Shown: one piece after another, positions 1 to 7,934 of the stretch
Position numbering within the stretch: position 1 is the stretch's first letter
How the letters are laid out: each line of letters opens with the position of its first letter
DNA from: Rhizobacter sp.
GTDB taxonomy: Bacteria > Pseudomonadota > Gammaproteobacteria > Burkholderiales > Burkholderiaceae_C
DNA length: 64,000 bases
NCBI GenBank assembly: GCA_019635355.1
Contig: JAHBZQ010000001.1
Location: forward strand, 2,294,001 to 2,358,000
Direction of reading: 5' to 3'
Notes under the pieces: model-generated
Told to the model about the DNA's origin: nothing
The model's database searches: none
The model's input: the letters and a program-made list of their open reading frames with translations, nothing else
Made by a program: the position numbers and the translations under genes

Positions 1-1244
1 AGCTGACCGCCGAACTCGCGCAGACCGAAGCCGACTTCGGCAACCTGCTCGGCACCGAAGCGGCGGTGAAAGACGCGCCGGTCGTCAAGCTGCTCCAGAC
101 CCTGTTCGAAGACGCCGCACAGGTGCGCGCGTCCGACATCCACATCGAGCCGCAGCAGCACAAGCTGCATGTGCGCTTCCGCATCGACGGCGTGCTGCAC
201 CTGCAGACCGAGGCCGACCTCAAGATTGCCCCGGCCCTGGTGCTGCGCCTGAAGCTGATGTCGGGCCTCGACATCTCGGAAAAGCGCCTGCCGCAAGACG
301 GCCGCTTCCACGTCGACATCCGCGGCAACCCGCTCGACGTGCGCATCTCCTCCATGCCCACGCAGTACGGCGAATCCGTCGTGATGCGTCTGCTCAACCA
401 GAGCGGCGGCCTGCTGCGGCTCGACCGGCTCGGCATGGGCGACGAGATGCTCGCCAAGGTGCGCGGCGCGCTCAATCGCACGAGCGGCATGATCCTCGTG
501 ACCGGCCCGACCGGCAGCGGCAAGACCACCGCGCTCTACGCCTCGCTCAACGAGATCAACTCGCCCGACCGCAAGATCATCACCGTCGAAGACCCGGTCG
601 AATACCGGCTGCCCGGCATCAACCAGGTGCAGGTGCACGACAAGATCGACCTCTCGTTCGAGCGTGTGCTGCGCGCCGCCCTGCGGCAGGACCCGGACGT
701 GATCCTCGTCGGTGAAATGCGCGACAAGACCACCGCCGAGATCGGCCTGCGTGCCGCGATGACCGGCCACATGGTGCTCTCCACCCTGCACACCAACGAC
801 GCCGCCACCACCCCGATCCGCCTGCTCGACATGGGCGTGCCGCCCTACATGGTGGCCATGTCGCTCAACCTCGTGATCGCGCAGCGCCTGGTGCGCCTCT
901 TGTGCGACAACTGCATCGCCCCGCACAGCCCCACGCCGCAGGAGCTCGGCTGGCTCGACCACTACATCGGCCCCGAAGGCAAAGAGGGCAAGTACATGCG
1001 CGGCATGGGCTGCTCACGTTGCAACGGCACCGGCTTCATCGGCCGCACCGCCGTCTACGAGATGCTGGAGATGACGCCGGAACTCGTGCAGACCGCCAAC
1101 CACGGCTCGCCCATCGAGTTCGTGCGCATCGCGCGCGAGCAGATCGGCCACAAGACCCTGCTGCGCAACGCACTCGCGCTGGCGCATGCCGGCCGCTCCA
1201 CGATCTCGGAAGCGATGGCGCTCGCCGCCAGCGGCGACCTCTGA
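1..1244 (+). CDS. mshE: MSHA/type II secretion-type assembly ATPase, 5' end outside window
   Basis: Hexameric cytoplasmic ATPase that powers pilus (or pseudopilus) assembly. The frame is open from the first bases of the window, so the true start lies upstream and the N-terminal domain is missing; a GTG at 66 is only an internal codon. Visible parts are the N2 domain (SDIHIEP), a Walker A GPTGSGKTT at about 504-530, an Asp box/Walker B region (DPDVILVGEMRD), the His box (STLHTND) and a C-terminal tetracysteine metal-binding motif (CDNC...CSRC), typical of GspE/PilB/MshE. The following gene is the platform protein 14 nt downstream. MshE is preferred over GspE because of the mshL-M-N genes that follow; the family is certain, the subtype less so. 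Confidence 0.93.
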   Translation, partial: LTAELAQTEADFGNLLGTEAAVKDAPVVKLLQTLFEDAAQVRASDIHIEPQQHKLHVRFRIDGVLHLQTEADLKIAPALVLRLKLMSGLDISEKRLPQDGRFHVDIRGNPLDVRISSMPTQYGESVVMRLLNQSGGLLRLDRLGMGDEMLAKVRGALNRTSGMILVTGPTGSGKTTALYASLNEINSPDRKIITVEDPVEYRLPGINQVQVHDKIDLSFERVLRAALRQDPDVILVGEMRDKTTAEIGLRAAMTGHMVLSTLHTNDAATTPIRLLDMGVPPYMVAMSLNLVIAQRLVRLLCDNCIAPHSPTPQELGWLDHYIGPEGKEGKYMRGMGCSRCNGTGFIGRTAVYEMLEMTPELVQTANHGSPIEFVRIAREQIGHKTLLRNALALAHAGRSTISEAMALAASGDL

Positions 1245-1258
1245 GCGTGGCCTGAGGC

Positions 1259-2482
1259 ATGCCGCAGTTCACCTACACCGCACGCGACGCCGGCGGCGCC
1301 CTGCTGCAAGGCGTGCTCGAGGGCGACAGCGCCGGCGCCGTGGCGGCCGAGCTGCAGCGCGCCGGCAGCACGCCGCTCGAGATCGTGCTCGCCACCGCGG
1401 TGGGCGCCTCGATGGCCTCGAAGCAGATCGGCTTCGGCAAACGCGAGAAGGTCAAGCACGAAGACCTGCTGATGTTCAGCCGCCAGCTGCACACGCTGTT
1501 GAAGTCGGGCATCGCGCTCACGCGGGCGCTCGGCGGGCTGCAGGAATCGGCCTCGCCCGCGATGAAAGACGTGATCCGCCAGACGCGCGAGAGCCTGGAG
1601 TCGGGCAACGAGATGTCGACCTCGCTCGCCAAGCAGACGGGGGTGTTCAGCGCCTTCTACGTGGCGATGGTGCGCGTGGGCGAGATGACGGGCCGGCTCG
1701 ACGAAGTCTTCCTGCGCCTCTTCCACCACCTCGAATTCGAGAAGCTGATGCGCGACCAGGTGAAGTCGGCGCTGCGCTACCCGAGCTTCGTGATCGCGGT
1801 GATGATCATCGCCATCGGCGTGGTCAACGTGTTCGTGATCCCGGCCTTCCAGCGGGTGTTCGATGGTCTCGGCTCCGACCTGCCGTTCATGACGCGCATC
1901 CTCGTCGGCTTCTCGCGCTTCACCATCGTGGCCTGGCCCTACCTGCTGGTCGCAGCGGTGGGCGGCTTCATCGGCTTCAAGCGCTGGACGGCCACCGAAG
2001 ACGGCGGCTACGCATGGGACAAGTTCAAGCTCAAGTTCCCCATCGCCGGCAAGATCATCCGCAAGGCCACGCTCGCGCGCTTCTCGCGCAGCTTCGCGCT
2101 CGCGCTCAAGAGCGGCGTGCCGGTGGTGCAGTCGATGATGGTGGTGGCCAACACGGTCGACAACCACTTCTACGCCCGCGCCATCGAGAAGATGCGCGAA
2201 GGCGTGGAGCGTGGCGACAGCCTGCTGCGCACCGCGGCGGCGAGCGGCATCTTCACCCCCGTCGTGCTGCAGATGATCGCGGTGGGCGAGGAGTCGGGCA
2301 CGCTCGACGAGATGCTCGGCGAGGTGGCCGACTTCTACCAGCAGGAAGTGGAGTACGAGCTGAAATCGCTCTCGGCGCAGATCGAGCCGATCCTCATCAT
2401 CTTCCTCGGCGTGCTGGTCTTGATCCTCGCGCTCGGTGTCTTCCTGCCCATCTGGGACCTCGGCAAAGCTGCCCTCAAGTGA
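1259..2482 (+). CDS. mshG: Type II secretion/pilus inner-membrane platform protein (GspF/MshG)
   Basis: Polytopic inner-membrane platform protein that couples the assembly ATPase to pilin insertion. The 407-aa length is normal. It has two tandem GspF domains (about residues 70-195 and 275-400), each a cytoplasmic helical bundle followed by membrane segments (hydrophobic stretches near 175-200, 222-245 and 378-400). The first domain has the family motif FSRQLHTLLKSGIALTRAL and the second repeats it as FSRSFALALKSGVPVVQSM. It starts 14 nt after the ATPase gene and is clearly co-transcribed with it. A 120-nt gap with small inverted repeats separates it from the next pilus gene. Confidence 0.93.
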   Translation: MPQFTYTARDAGGALLQGVLEGDSAGAVAAELQRAGSTPLEIVLATAVGASMASKQIGFGKREKVKHEDLLMFSRQLHTLLKSGIALTRALGGLQESASPAMKDVIRQTRESLESGNEMSTSLAKQTGVFSAFYVAMVRVGEMTGRLDEVFLRLFHHLEFEKLMRDQVKSALRYPSFVIAVMIIAIGVVNVFVIPAFQRVFDGLGSDLPFMTRILVGFSRFTIVAWPYLLVAAVGGFIGFKRWTATEDGGYAWDKFKLKFPIAGKIIRKATLARFSRSFALALKSGVPVVQSMMVVANTVDNHFYARAIEKMREGVERGDSLLRTAAASGIFTPVVLQMIAVGEESGTLDEMLGEVADFYQQEVEYELKSLSAQIEPILIIFLGVLVLILALGVFLPIWDLGKAALK

Positions 2483-2489
2483 CCTTGGT

Positions 2490-2526
2490 GTGAGTCCGTG
2501 AAATAGGACTCACTTGCAATGCAAGT
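2490..2526 (+). repeat. Two adjacent small inverted repeats between mshG and the PilM-like gene
   Basis: GTGAGTCC (2490-2497) and GGACTCAC (2506-2513) form a perfect 8-bp inverted repeat with an 8-nt AT-rich loop. Immediately downstream, ACTTGCA/TGCAAGT (2512-2526) is a perfect 7-bp arm pair around one central A. No T-run follows, so this is not a good intrinsic terminator. It could be an operator or an RNA processing hairpin separating the mshEG part from the rest of the operon. Confidence 0.5.
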
Positions 2527-2632
2527 CGCCCGGAAAAGCCTGCCTTATCGAGGCACTGCCCAAACCCTGCGTCCCTAGCATCACCCTGACCCTCGGACCG
2601 CCATGTCGGCGGCCGTTCATGGTGCGTGCGAG

Positions 2633-3559
2633 ATGTTCAACCGACGAGAACAACCTGGCTGGATGGCGGTGGTCCCGCGCAAGCAGAGCGTGGACTTCGT
2701 GCACGTCGTGCGCGACGGCGAGCGCCCGCGCGTGCGCTGGCTCGACAGCAACCCGCGCGAGGGCACGGAAGCCCAGGCCCTGCAGCACGCCCGCCGCGCC
2801 CACCACCTGCAGCGCTACCGCTGCACCACCTGGATCGACCCGAGCGCCTACCAGATGGTGCAGGTCACCCAGCCCAAGGTCGACGCCACCGAGCTGCGCG
2901 CCGCCCTGCGCTGGAGCATCAAGGATTCGCTCGACTTCCCGGTCGAGCAGGCGATGGTCGACGTGCTGCCCATCCCGACCGACGGCATGCCCGCCGGCCG
3001 CGACGCGCTCGCGCTCGTGGTCGCCGCCAAGCGCGACAAGCTGCAGGAGCGTGTGCAGGCCTTCCAGGCCGCCAACCTGAAGCTGAGCGTGATCGACGTG
3101 GTCGAGACCGCCCAGCGCAACATCGCCACCCTCTTCGAAACCCAGGGCCGTGGCATCGCCATGCTGGGCCTGCACGACAACGGCGCCCTGCTCACCTTCA
3201 GCCGCGGCGGTGAGCTCTACGGCCTGCGCCACATCGACATGAACCTCGCGGCCCTGGCCGACACCGAGCAGCGCGCCACCGTCTTCGAGCGCGTGGGCCT
3301 GGAGCTGCAGCGCTCGCTCGACGGCTTCGACCGCCAGTTCAGCCAGGTGCCGCTGTCGCGCCTGTTGATCGCCGGCCACCCGGCCGCCGAAAGCTTCTCG
3401 AACTTCCTGAAAGACAACCTCTACCTGCCGGTGGAAGTGGCCGACCTCTCGACGGTGCTCGACCTCGGCCGCCACGCCGACGCCCTGCAGGACGTGACGC
3501 AACAACACGCCTGGTACGTGCCGATCGGCATGGCCCTGCGCGAAGAGAGCGCGGCATGA
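2633..3559 (+). CDS. mshI: PilM/MshI-like pilus biogenesis protein
   Basis: Cytoplasmic actin-like protein of the pilus alignment complex. With the start at 2633 (MFNRREQPGWMAVV) it is 308 aa; an in-frame ATG at 2603 would add 10 non-conserved residues, and neither has a strong ribosome-binding site. The fold resembles PilM/MshI: an N-terminal segment (GWMAVVPRKQSVDFVHV), a central stretch recalling a nucleotide-binding fold (IDVVETAQRNIATLFE, GIAMLGLHDNGALLTFSRGGELYGLRHID) and a second lobe (LELQRSLDGFDRQF). Its stop overlaps the start of the PilN-like gene by 4 nt, supporting a PilM-PilN-PilO-PilP-type module. Classical ATP-binding motifs are not obvious, as in MshI proteins. Confidence 0.75.
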   Translation: MFNRREQPGWMAVVPRKQSVDFVHVVRDGERPRVRWLDSNPREGTEAQALQHARRAHHLQRYRCTTWIDPSAYQMVQVTQPKVDATELRAALRWSIKDSLDFPVEQAMVDVLPIPTDGMPAGRDALALVVAAKRDKLQERVQAFQAANLKLSVIDVVETAQRNIATLFETQGRGIAMLGLHDNGALLTFSRGGELYGLRHIDMNLAALADTEQRATVFERVGLELQRSLDGFDRQFSQVPLSRLLIAGHPAAESFSNFLKDNLYLPVEVADLSTVLDLGRHADALQDVTQQHAWYVPIGMALREESAA

Positions 3560-4215
3560 CGCAGAACATCAACCTCTACGACGCCTCGCTGCGGGCCAAG
3601 CGAGAGTGGCTGACGGCCGCCAACGCCGCGGCCGCCGTGGGCGTGTGCGCGCTCGCCGTGGTGCTGGCCGGCACTTGGGCCGTGCACGACGTGCGCCAGC
3701 TGCGCCAGCCGGCCAACGACACCCACACCGCGCTGGAAGCCGCGCAAAAGGAACTGGTCGACCTCACCCAGCGTCTGGCGCAATCCAAGCCCGACGTGCG
3801 GCTGCAAGGCGAGCTGCGCGCGATCCAGGCGGCCGTGACGCAGCGCCAGTCGGCGTTCACGCTGCTGCAGGCCGGCGGCCTGGGCAACGAATCCGGCCAT
3901 GCCAACGCGCTCAACGCCTTCGCCCGCCAGTCGATCAACGGCCTGTGGCTGACCGGCGTGACGCTCGATCAGCAGCAGGTCGCGCTGCGCGGCCGCTCGA
4001 CGAGCCCCGATCTCATCCCGAGCTACGTGAACCGGCTCAACAAGGAAGCGGCGCTGCAAGGCCGCTCGTTCCGCGCGCTGCACATCGAGCGCCCCGCGCA
4101 GGAAGCCGCGGCCTCGGCCCCGGCGCGCAGCGCACCGTTCGTCGAGTTCTCGCTCGTGAGCGCCCACGGTACCGAAGCGCCCGCCAAAGCCACCTCGCAG
4201 GAGGGCCGGCGATGA
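3556..4215 (+). CDS. PilN-like (MshI2) inner-membrane alignment protein
   Basis: A 219-aa bitopic membrane protein. It begins with the PilN signature TQNINLYDASLR, the short cytoplasmic peptide that binds PilM, then has one transmembrane helix at about residues 20-45 and a periplasmic coiled coil (residues 50-100) and alpha/beta domain. It starts at ATG 3556, overlapping the upstream stop by 4 nt, and its TGA overlaps the next ATG (4212-4215). Function follows from the family: it links cytoplasmic PilM to the periplasmic PilO/P-like proteins and secretin. Confidence 0.8.
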   Translation: MTQNINLYDASLRAKREWLTAANAAAAVGVCALAVVLAGTWAVHDVRQLRQPANDTHTALEAAQKELVDLTQRLAQSKPDVRLQGELRAIQAAVTQRQSAFTLLQAGGLGNESGHANALNAFARQSINGLWLTGVTLDQQQVALRGRSTSPDLIPSYVNRLNKEAALQGRSFRALHIERPAQEAAASAPARSAPFVEFSLVSAHGTEAPAKATSQEGRR

Positions 4216-4919
4216 ACCTGAAGGACCGCTGGAAGCACCTCAGCGCGCGCTACGCCGCCCTCGCCCCGCGCGAGCGCGCCCTGCTGCCCGGCGCGGTGTG
4301 CTTCGCCATCCTGATGCTGGGGCACCTGCTCGTCATCGAACCCGCGACCAAGGAGCGCCGCCTGCTGCAGCAGCGCCTCGCGCAGGAGGCGAACGACCTC
4401 ACCGTCGCGCAAGCGCAGATCACCGTGCTGCAGGCCAAGCTGAAGAACCCCGACGCCGAGGTGCGCGCGCAGCTCGAAGCGCTGCGCCTGCAGGCGCGCG
4501 CGGCCGACGACCAGTTCAAGAAGCTGCAAGGCTCCCTCGTGCCGGCGCAAGACATGAGCGACTGGCTCTCGGGCCTGCTGCAGGCGCAACGCGGCCTGCA
4601 GCTCGTGGGCCTGCGCACACTGCCGGTCACCTCGGTGACGGAGCTGGTCGACAACAAGAAGCCCGCTGCGCCGGGAGCCGCGGCCTCCGCGCCGGCCACC
4701 GACGCCGCCACGCCCGACGGCTGGCTCTACCGCCACGGCGTCGAGATCACCGTGCGCGGCAGCTACCCCGAACTCGTCGCCTACCTGCAGACGCTGGAGC
4801 GCATGCCGCGCCGCGTCTACTGGGGCGAACTCAAGCTCGATGCACAACACAGCCCTGCGGTGGTGATGACGCTCGTCGTCTACACGCTGAGCGTGGACAA
4901 GACCTGGTGGGTCATATGA
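4212..4919 (+). CDS. mshJ: PilO/MshJ-like alignment protein
   Basis: A 235-aa bitopic protein. It has a short cytoplasmic N-terminus, one membrane helix (about residues 24-45, LLPGAVCFAILMLGHLLVI), a periplasmic coiled coil (50-105) and a PilO-type ferredoxin-like domain ending WWVI. The sequence YRHGVEITVRGSYPELVAYLQTLE is the conserved core of MshJ/PilO. The chosen ATG at 4212 overlaps the upstream TGA; the open frame extends further back only as antiframe overlap with the PilN-like gene. Its own stop overlaps the next ATG at 4916. Confidence 0.82.
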   Translation: MNLKDRWKHLSARYAALAPRERALLPGAVCFAILMLGHLLVIEPATKERRLLQQRLAQEANDLTVAQAQITVLQAKLKNPDAEVRAQLEALRLQARAADDQFKKLQGSLVPAQDMSDWLSGLLQAQRGLQLVGLRTLPVTSVTELVDNKKPAAPGAAASAPATDAATPDGWLYRHGVEITVRGSYPELVAYLQTLERMPRRVYWGELKLDAQHSPAVVMTLVVYTLSVDKTWWVI

Positions 4920-5266
4920 GCCGAACCTTCGCTTTCCTCTGCCTGCTCGCCACCGTCTCGGCCGGCGCCCAGGTGCTGCCCGACCCGACACGCCCGCCCG
5001 CCGGGCTGCAGGCCGCCGGCCCCGCCGACCCGGTGACGCCGGAGACGCTGGTGCTGCAGTCGGTGCTGCTCGGCCCCGGCCGCACGCCTGCTGCGGTCAT
5101 CAGCGGCAAGCTCGTTGCCCTCGGCGGCAGCGTGGGCGATGCCCGCCTCGCCCGCATCACGCCCCACAGCGTGCGGCTCGACAGCTCGCAAGGCACGACC
5201 ACGCTCACCCTGGTGCCAGAAGGCCAGAAAACCAAGCGCGACGCGCGCACGGAGCCGTCCAGATGA
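4916..5266 (+). CDS. mshK: MshK/PilP-like small periplasmic pilus protein
   Basis: A 116-aa exported protein. It has a signal peptide at residues 1-19 (FAFLCLLATVSAGAQ), then the motif LPDPTRPP, which is characteristic of MshK/GspC/PilP-type proteins that dock on the secretin, and a small beta-rich HR-like domain (LQSVLLGPGRTPAAVISGKLVALGGSVGDARLARI). It overlaps both neighbours by 4 nt, placing it immediately before the secretin. The assignment rests on size, position and the DPTRPP motif, since this family diverges quickly. Confidence 0.75.
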   Translation: MSRTFAFLCLLATVSAGAQVLPDPTRPPAGLQAAGPADPVTPETLVLQSVLLGPGRTPAAVISGKLVALGGSVGDARLARITPHSVRLDSSQGTTTLTLVPEGQKTKRDARTEPSR

Positions 5267-7059
5267 GAAAACTCGATCTCTACCCGCGCGTCATTCCCGC
5301 CTTCGCGGGAATGACGGCCCTGCTGCTGCTCGCCGGCTGCACCACCGAGAAGATGCCGCAGCACGCCACGCTCGACCGCATCAAGGAAGAGATGGCCCGA
5401 GCGTCCGCCCGCGAAGCCGCCAAGCCCAGCACGCCGCCGCCCGACGCGGTGAACCGCGCCCTGCTGCCGCCGCTGGCCGCCGAGCCGGTGAAGCTGCCAC
5501 CGCCGAGCGAGCCGCGCTTCGACCTGGCCGTGTCCAACGCGCCGGCCCAGCAGGTCTTCCTGCAGATCGTGACCGGCACGCGCTACAGCATGCTGGTGGC
5601 GCCTGAAGTGACCGGCGTGGTCGCACTCAACCTCAAGAACGTGACCGTGCGCGAAGCGCTCGACGCGATGCGCGACCTCTACGGCTACGAGTACACGATG
5701 CAGGGCACCCGCATCCACATCCAGCCCAACACGCTGCAGACGCGCATCTACCAGGTCAACTACCTCGCCGCCAAGCGCAACGGCACGAGCGACACGCGCG
5801 TGACCTCGGGCTCCATCTCATCGAGCAACGTCAACAACACCGGCAACAACAACGGCGGTGGCGGCGGCAACAACAACAGCAACACCCCGTCGAACAACAA
5901 CCCCACGCCGGGCTCGGGCAACAACGGCACCGCGACCAAGGTCAACGGCAGCCACATCACCACCGATTCCGACAACGACTTCTGGGCCGAGCTGCGCACC
6001 ACGCTCACCGGCCTGATCGGCGCCGACAACGGCCGCCGCGTGATCGTGAACCCGCTGTCGGGCGTCATCGCCGTGCGCGGCTTCCCGCAAGACCTGCGCA
6101 CCACCGAGAACTACCTGCGCATGACGCAGCTCATCGTCGAGCGCCAGGTGATGATCGAAGCCAAGATCATCGAGGTGCAGCTGTCCGACAGCTCGAGCAG
6201 CGGCGTGAACTGGTCGGCCTTCCGCAATGCGTCGAGCCACCTGTCGATGGGCCCCATCGGGCCGGGCACCACGCTGCAGACGCCGAGTGCGGCCGGCGCC
6301 GCCACCTCGCTGCTCACCAACGCCCTCGCGGGTGCTGCCTTCGGGGCCTTCCCCGGCGCGTCGCTCGTCACCGACAGCACCAACGCCAGCAGCCTCTTCG
6401 GCCTCGCCTTCCAGAGCCCCAACTTCGCAGCGATGCTGCAGTTCCTCGAAACGCAGGGCAATGTGCAGGTGCTGTCGAGCCCGCGCATCGCCAGCGTCAA
6501 CAACCAGAAAGCCGTGCTCAAGGTCGGCACCGACGAGTTCTTCGTCACCGGCATCACGACCACCGTCACGACCAGCGGCACCGGCAACCCGATCGTCACG
6601 CCCACCGTCACGGTGCAGCCCTTCTTCTCGGGCATCGCACTCGACATCACGCCGCAGATCGACGAGAACGACCAGGTCATCCTGCACCTGCACCCGTCGG
6701 TGAGCGTGGTGGCCGAGAAGCAGAAGAACCTGAACCTCGGCTCGCAGATCGGCACCTTCCAGCTGCCGCTCGCCTCGAGCACCGTGAGCGAGAGCGACTC
6801 GGTGGTGCGGGTGCAAGACGGCAACATCGTCGCCATCGGCGGCCTCATGAAGCAGGCGCAATCGAACGCCGCCTCCGGCCTGCCCGGCACCACCGACTCG
6901 GTGCTCGGCACCGCGGTGGGCATGCGCAGCAAGAGCGGCATGAAGAGCGAGCTCGTGATCCTGCTCAAGCCGACCATCATCCGCAACGAACGCAGCTGGC
7001 AAGCGGATGCGGCCGACACGCAGGACCGCTTGAACCAATTCCAGACACGGACGCGCTGA
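5263..7059 (+). CDS. mshL: MSHA-type secretin lipoprotein (MshL/PilQ/GspD family)
   Basis: Outer-membrane secretin channel for the pilus, 598 aa. It begins with a lipoprotein signal ending LLAGC (Cys26), then has short N0/N1 domains (residues about 85-290: VTVREALDAMRDLYGYEYTMQGTRIHI, VNPLSGVIAVRGFPQDL), an Asn/Gly-rich linker at about 187-231, and a C-terminal secretin domain (about 370-575) with VQVLSSPRIASVNNQKAVLKVG and VVRVQDGNIVAIGGLM. The start is supported by GGAG 9 nt upstream. Oddity: residues 10-18 (VIPAFAGMT) are encoded by a dispersed palindromic repeat inserted in the signal peptide; see the repeat entry. It overlaps the MshK-like gene by 4 nt and is followed 8 nt later by mshM. 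Confidence 0.93.
   Translation: MRKLDLYPRVIPAFAGMTALLLLAGCTTEKMPQHATLDRIKEEMARASAREAAKPSTPPPDAVNRALLPPLAAEPVKLPPPSEPRFDLAVSNAPAQQVFLQIVTGTRYSMLVAPEVTGVVALNLKNVTVREALDAMRDLYGYEYTMQGTRIHIQPNTLQTRIYQVNYLAAKRNGTSDTRVTSGSISSSNVNNTGNNNGGGGGNNNSNTPSNNNPTPGSGNNGTATKVNGSHITTDSDNDFWAELRTTLTGLIGADNGRRVIVNPLSGVIAVRGFPQDLRTTENYLRMTQLIVERQVMIEAKIIEVQLSDSSSSGVNWSAFRNASSHLSMGPIGPGTTLQTPSAAGAATSLLTNALAGAAFGAFPGASLVTDSTNASSLFGLAFQSPNFAAMLQFLETQGNVQVLSSPRIASVNNQKAVLKVGTDEFFVTGITTTVTTSGTGNPIVTPTVTVQPFFSGIALDITPQIDENDQVILHLHPSVSVVAEKQKNLNLGSQIGTFQLPLASSTVSESDSVVRVQDGNIVAIGGLMKQAQSNAASGLPGTTDSVLGTAVGMRSKSGMKSELVILLKPTIIRNERSWQADAADTQDRLNQFQTRTR
5289..5316 (+). repeat. Dispersed palindromic repeat inside the secretin signal peptide
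   Basis: CGTCATTCCCGC (5289-5300) and GCGGGAATGACG (5305-5316) are perfect 12-bp inverted arms around a CTTC loop. This is the widespread proteobacterial ATTCCCGC/GCGGGAAT palindrome, usually intergenic. Here it is read in frame as VIPAFAGMT between the charged start and the hydrophobic core of the MshL signal peptide. Confidence 0.9.
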
Positions 7060-7067
7060 GGAAACCC

Positions 7068-7934
7068 ATGTACCTCGCCCACTTCGGCCTGCGTGAACTG
7101 CCCTTCGGGCTGACGCCCGACACCGCCTACGCCTACGCGACGCGGGCGCACCAGGAAGCGCTCAACACGCTGCTGATCGCGTCGCAGCATGGCGAAGGCT
7201 TCATCAAGATCACCGGCGAAGTCGGCACCGGCAAGACGCTGCTGTGCCGCCGCTTCCTCGCCTCGCAAGGCGACGAGGCGGTCACCTGCTACCTGCCCAA
7301 CCCGCTGCTCACGCCGGCCACGCTGCTGCTCGCGCTGGCCGACGAGCTGGAGCTGAAACTCTCACCTCAGACAAGCGAATACGAGCTGCTCAAGGCCATC
7401 AACGAAGAGCTGCTGGCGCTGGCCGCCGAAGGCAAGCGCGTGATCGTCTGCGTCGACGAGGCGCAAGCACTGCCGCTCAAGAGCCTGGAGACGCTGCGCC
7501 TCTTGTCCAACCTCGAGACCGAGAAGCGCAAGCTGCTGCAGGTGGTGCTGCTCGGCCAGCCCGAGCTCGACGCACGCCTCGCGCTCACCTCGATGCGCCA
7601 GTTGCGCCAGCGCATTGCCTTCCACTACCGCCTGACCGGCATGGACCGCGCCGAGCTGCGCCACTACCTGCACCACCGCCTGCACGTGGCGGGCCGCAAC
7701 GGCGTCGAACTCTTCAGCCCTGGCGCCATCGCCGCGCTGCAACGCGCCACCGGCGGCACGCCGCGGCTCGTGAACATCCTCGCGCACAAGGCCTTGATGG
7801 CCGTCTACGGCGCGGGCGTCGACACCGTCGACGCCGTGCACGTGCGCGCCGCCGCCCGCGACACCGATGGCGCGCTGCCCTGCTCACCCTTCGGCCTGGG
7901 CTGGTGGCACAAGCTGGGCTGGAGCGCACGATGA
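7068..7934 (+). CDS. mshM: AAA ATPase of the ExeA/GspA/MshM family
   Basis: A 288-aa P-loop ATPase in the ExeA/MshM class. It opens with the family signature YLAHFGLRELPFGLTPDTAYAYATRAHQEAL, has Walker A GEVGTGKT (residues 50-57), Walker B VIVCVDEAQ (about 125-133) and a C-terminal lid (RATGGTPRLVNILAHKAL). ExeA relatives help assemble or insert the secretin at the peptidoglycan. MshM lacks the periplasmic peptidoglycan-binding extension, as here. It lies 8 nt after the secretin, and its stop overlaps the mshN-like start by 4 nt. Confidence 0.9.
   Translation: MYLAHFGLRELPFGLTPDTAYAYATRAHQEALNTLLIASQHGEGFIKITGEVGTGKTLLCRRFLASQGDEAVTCYLPNPLLTPATLLLALADELELKLSPQTSEYELLKAINEELLALAAEGKRVIVCVDEAQALPLKSLETLRLLSNLETEKRKLLQVVLLGQPELDARLALTSMRQLRQRIAFHYRLTGMDRAELRHYLHHRLHVAGRNGVELFSPGAIAALQRATGGTPRLVNILAHKALMAVYGAGVDTVDAVHVRAAARDTDGALPCSPFGLGWWHKLGWSAR

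Noticed and set aside
5820..5950. Asn/Gly-rich stretch in mshL as a frameshift or assembly error
   Set aside because: The reading frame continues intact and Asn-rich linkers occur in secretins between the N domains and the pore.
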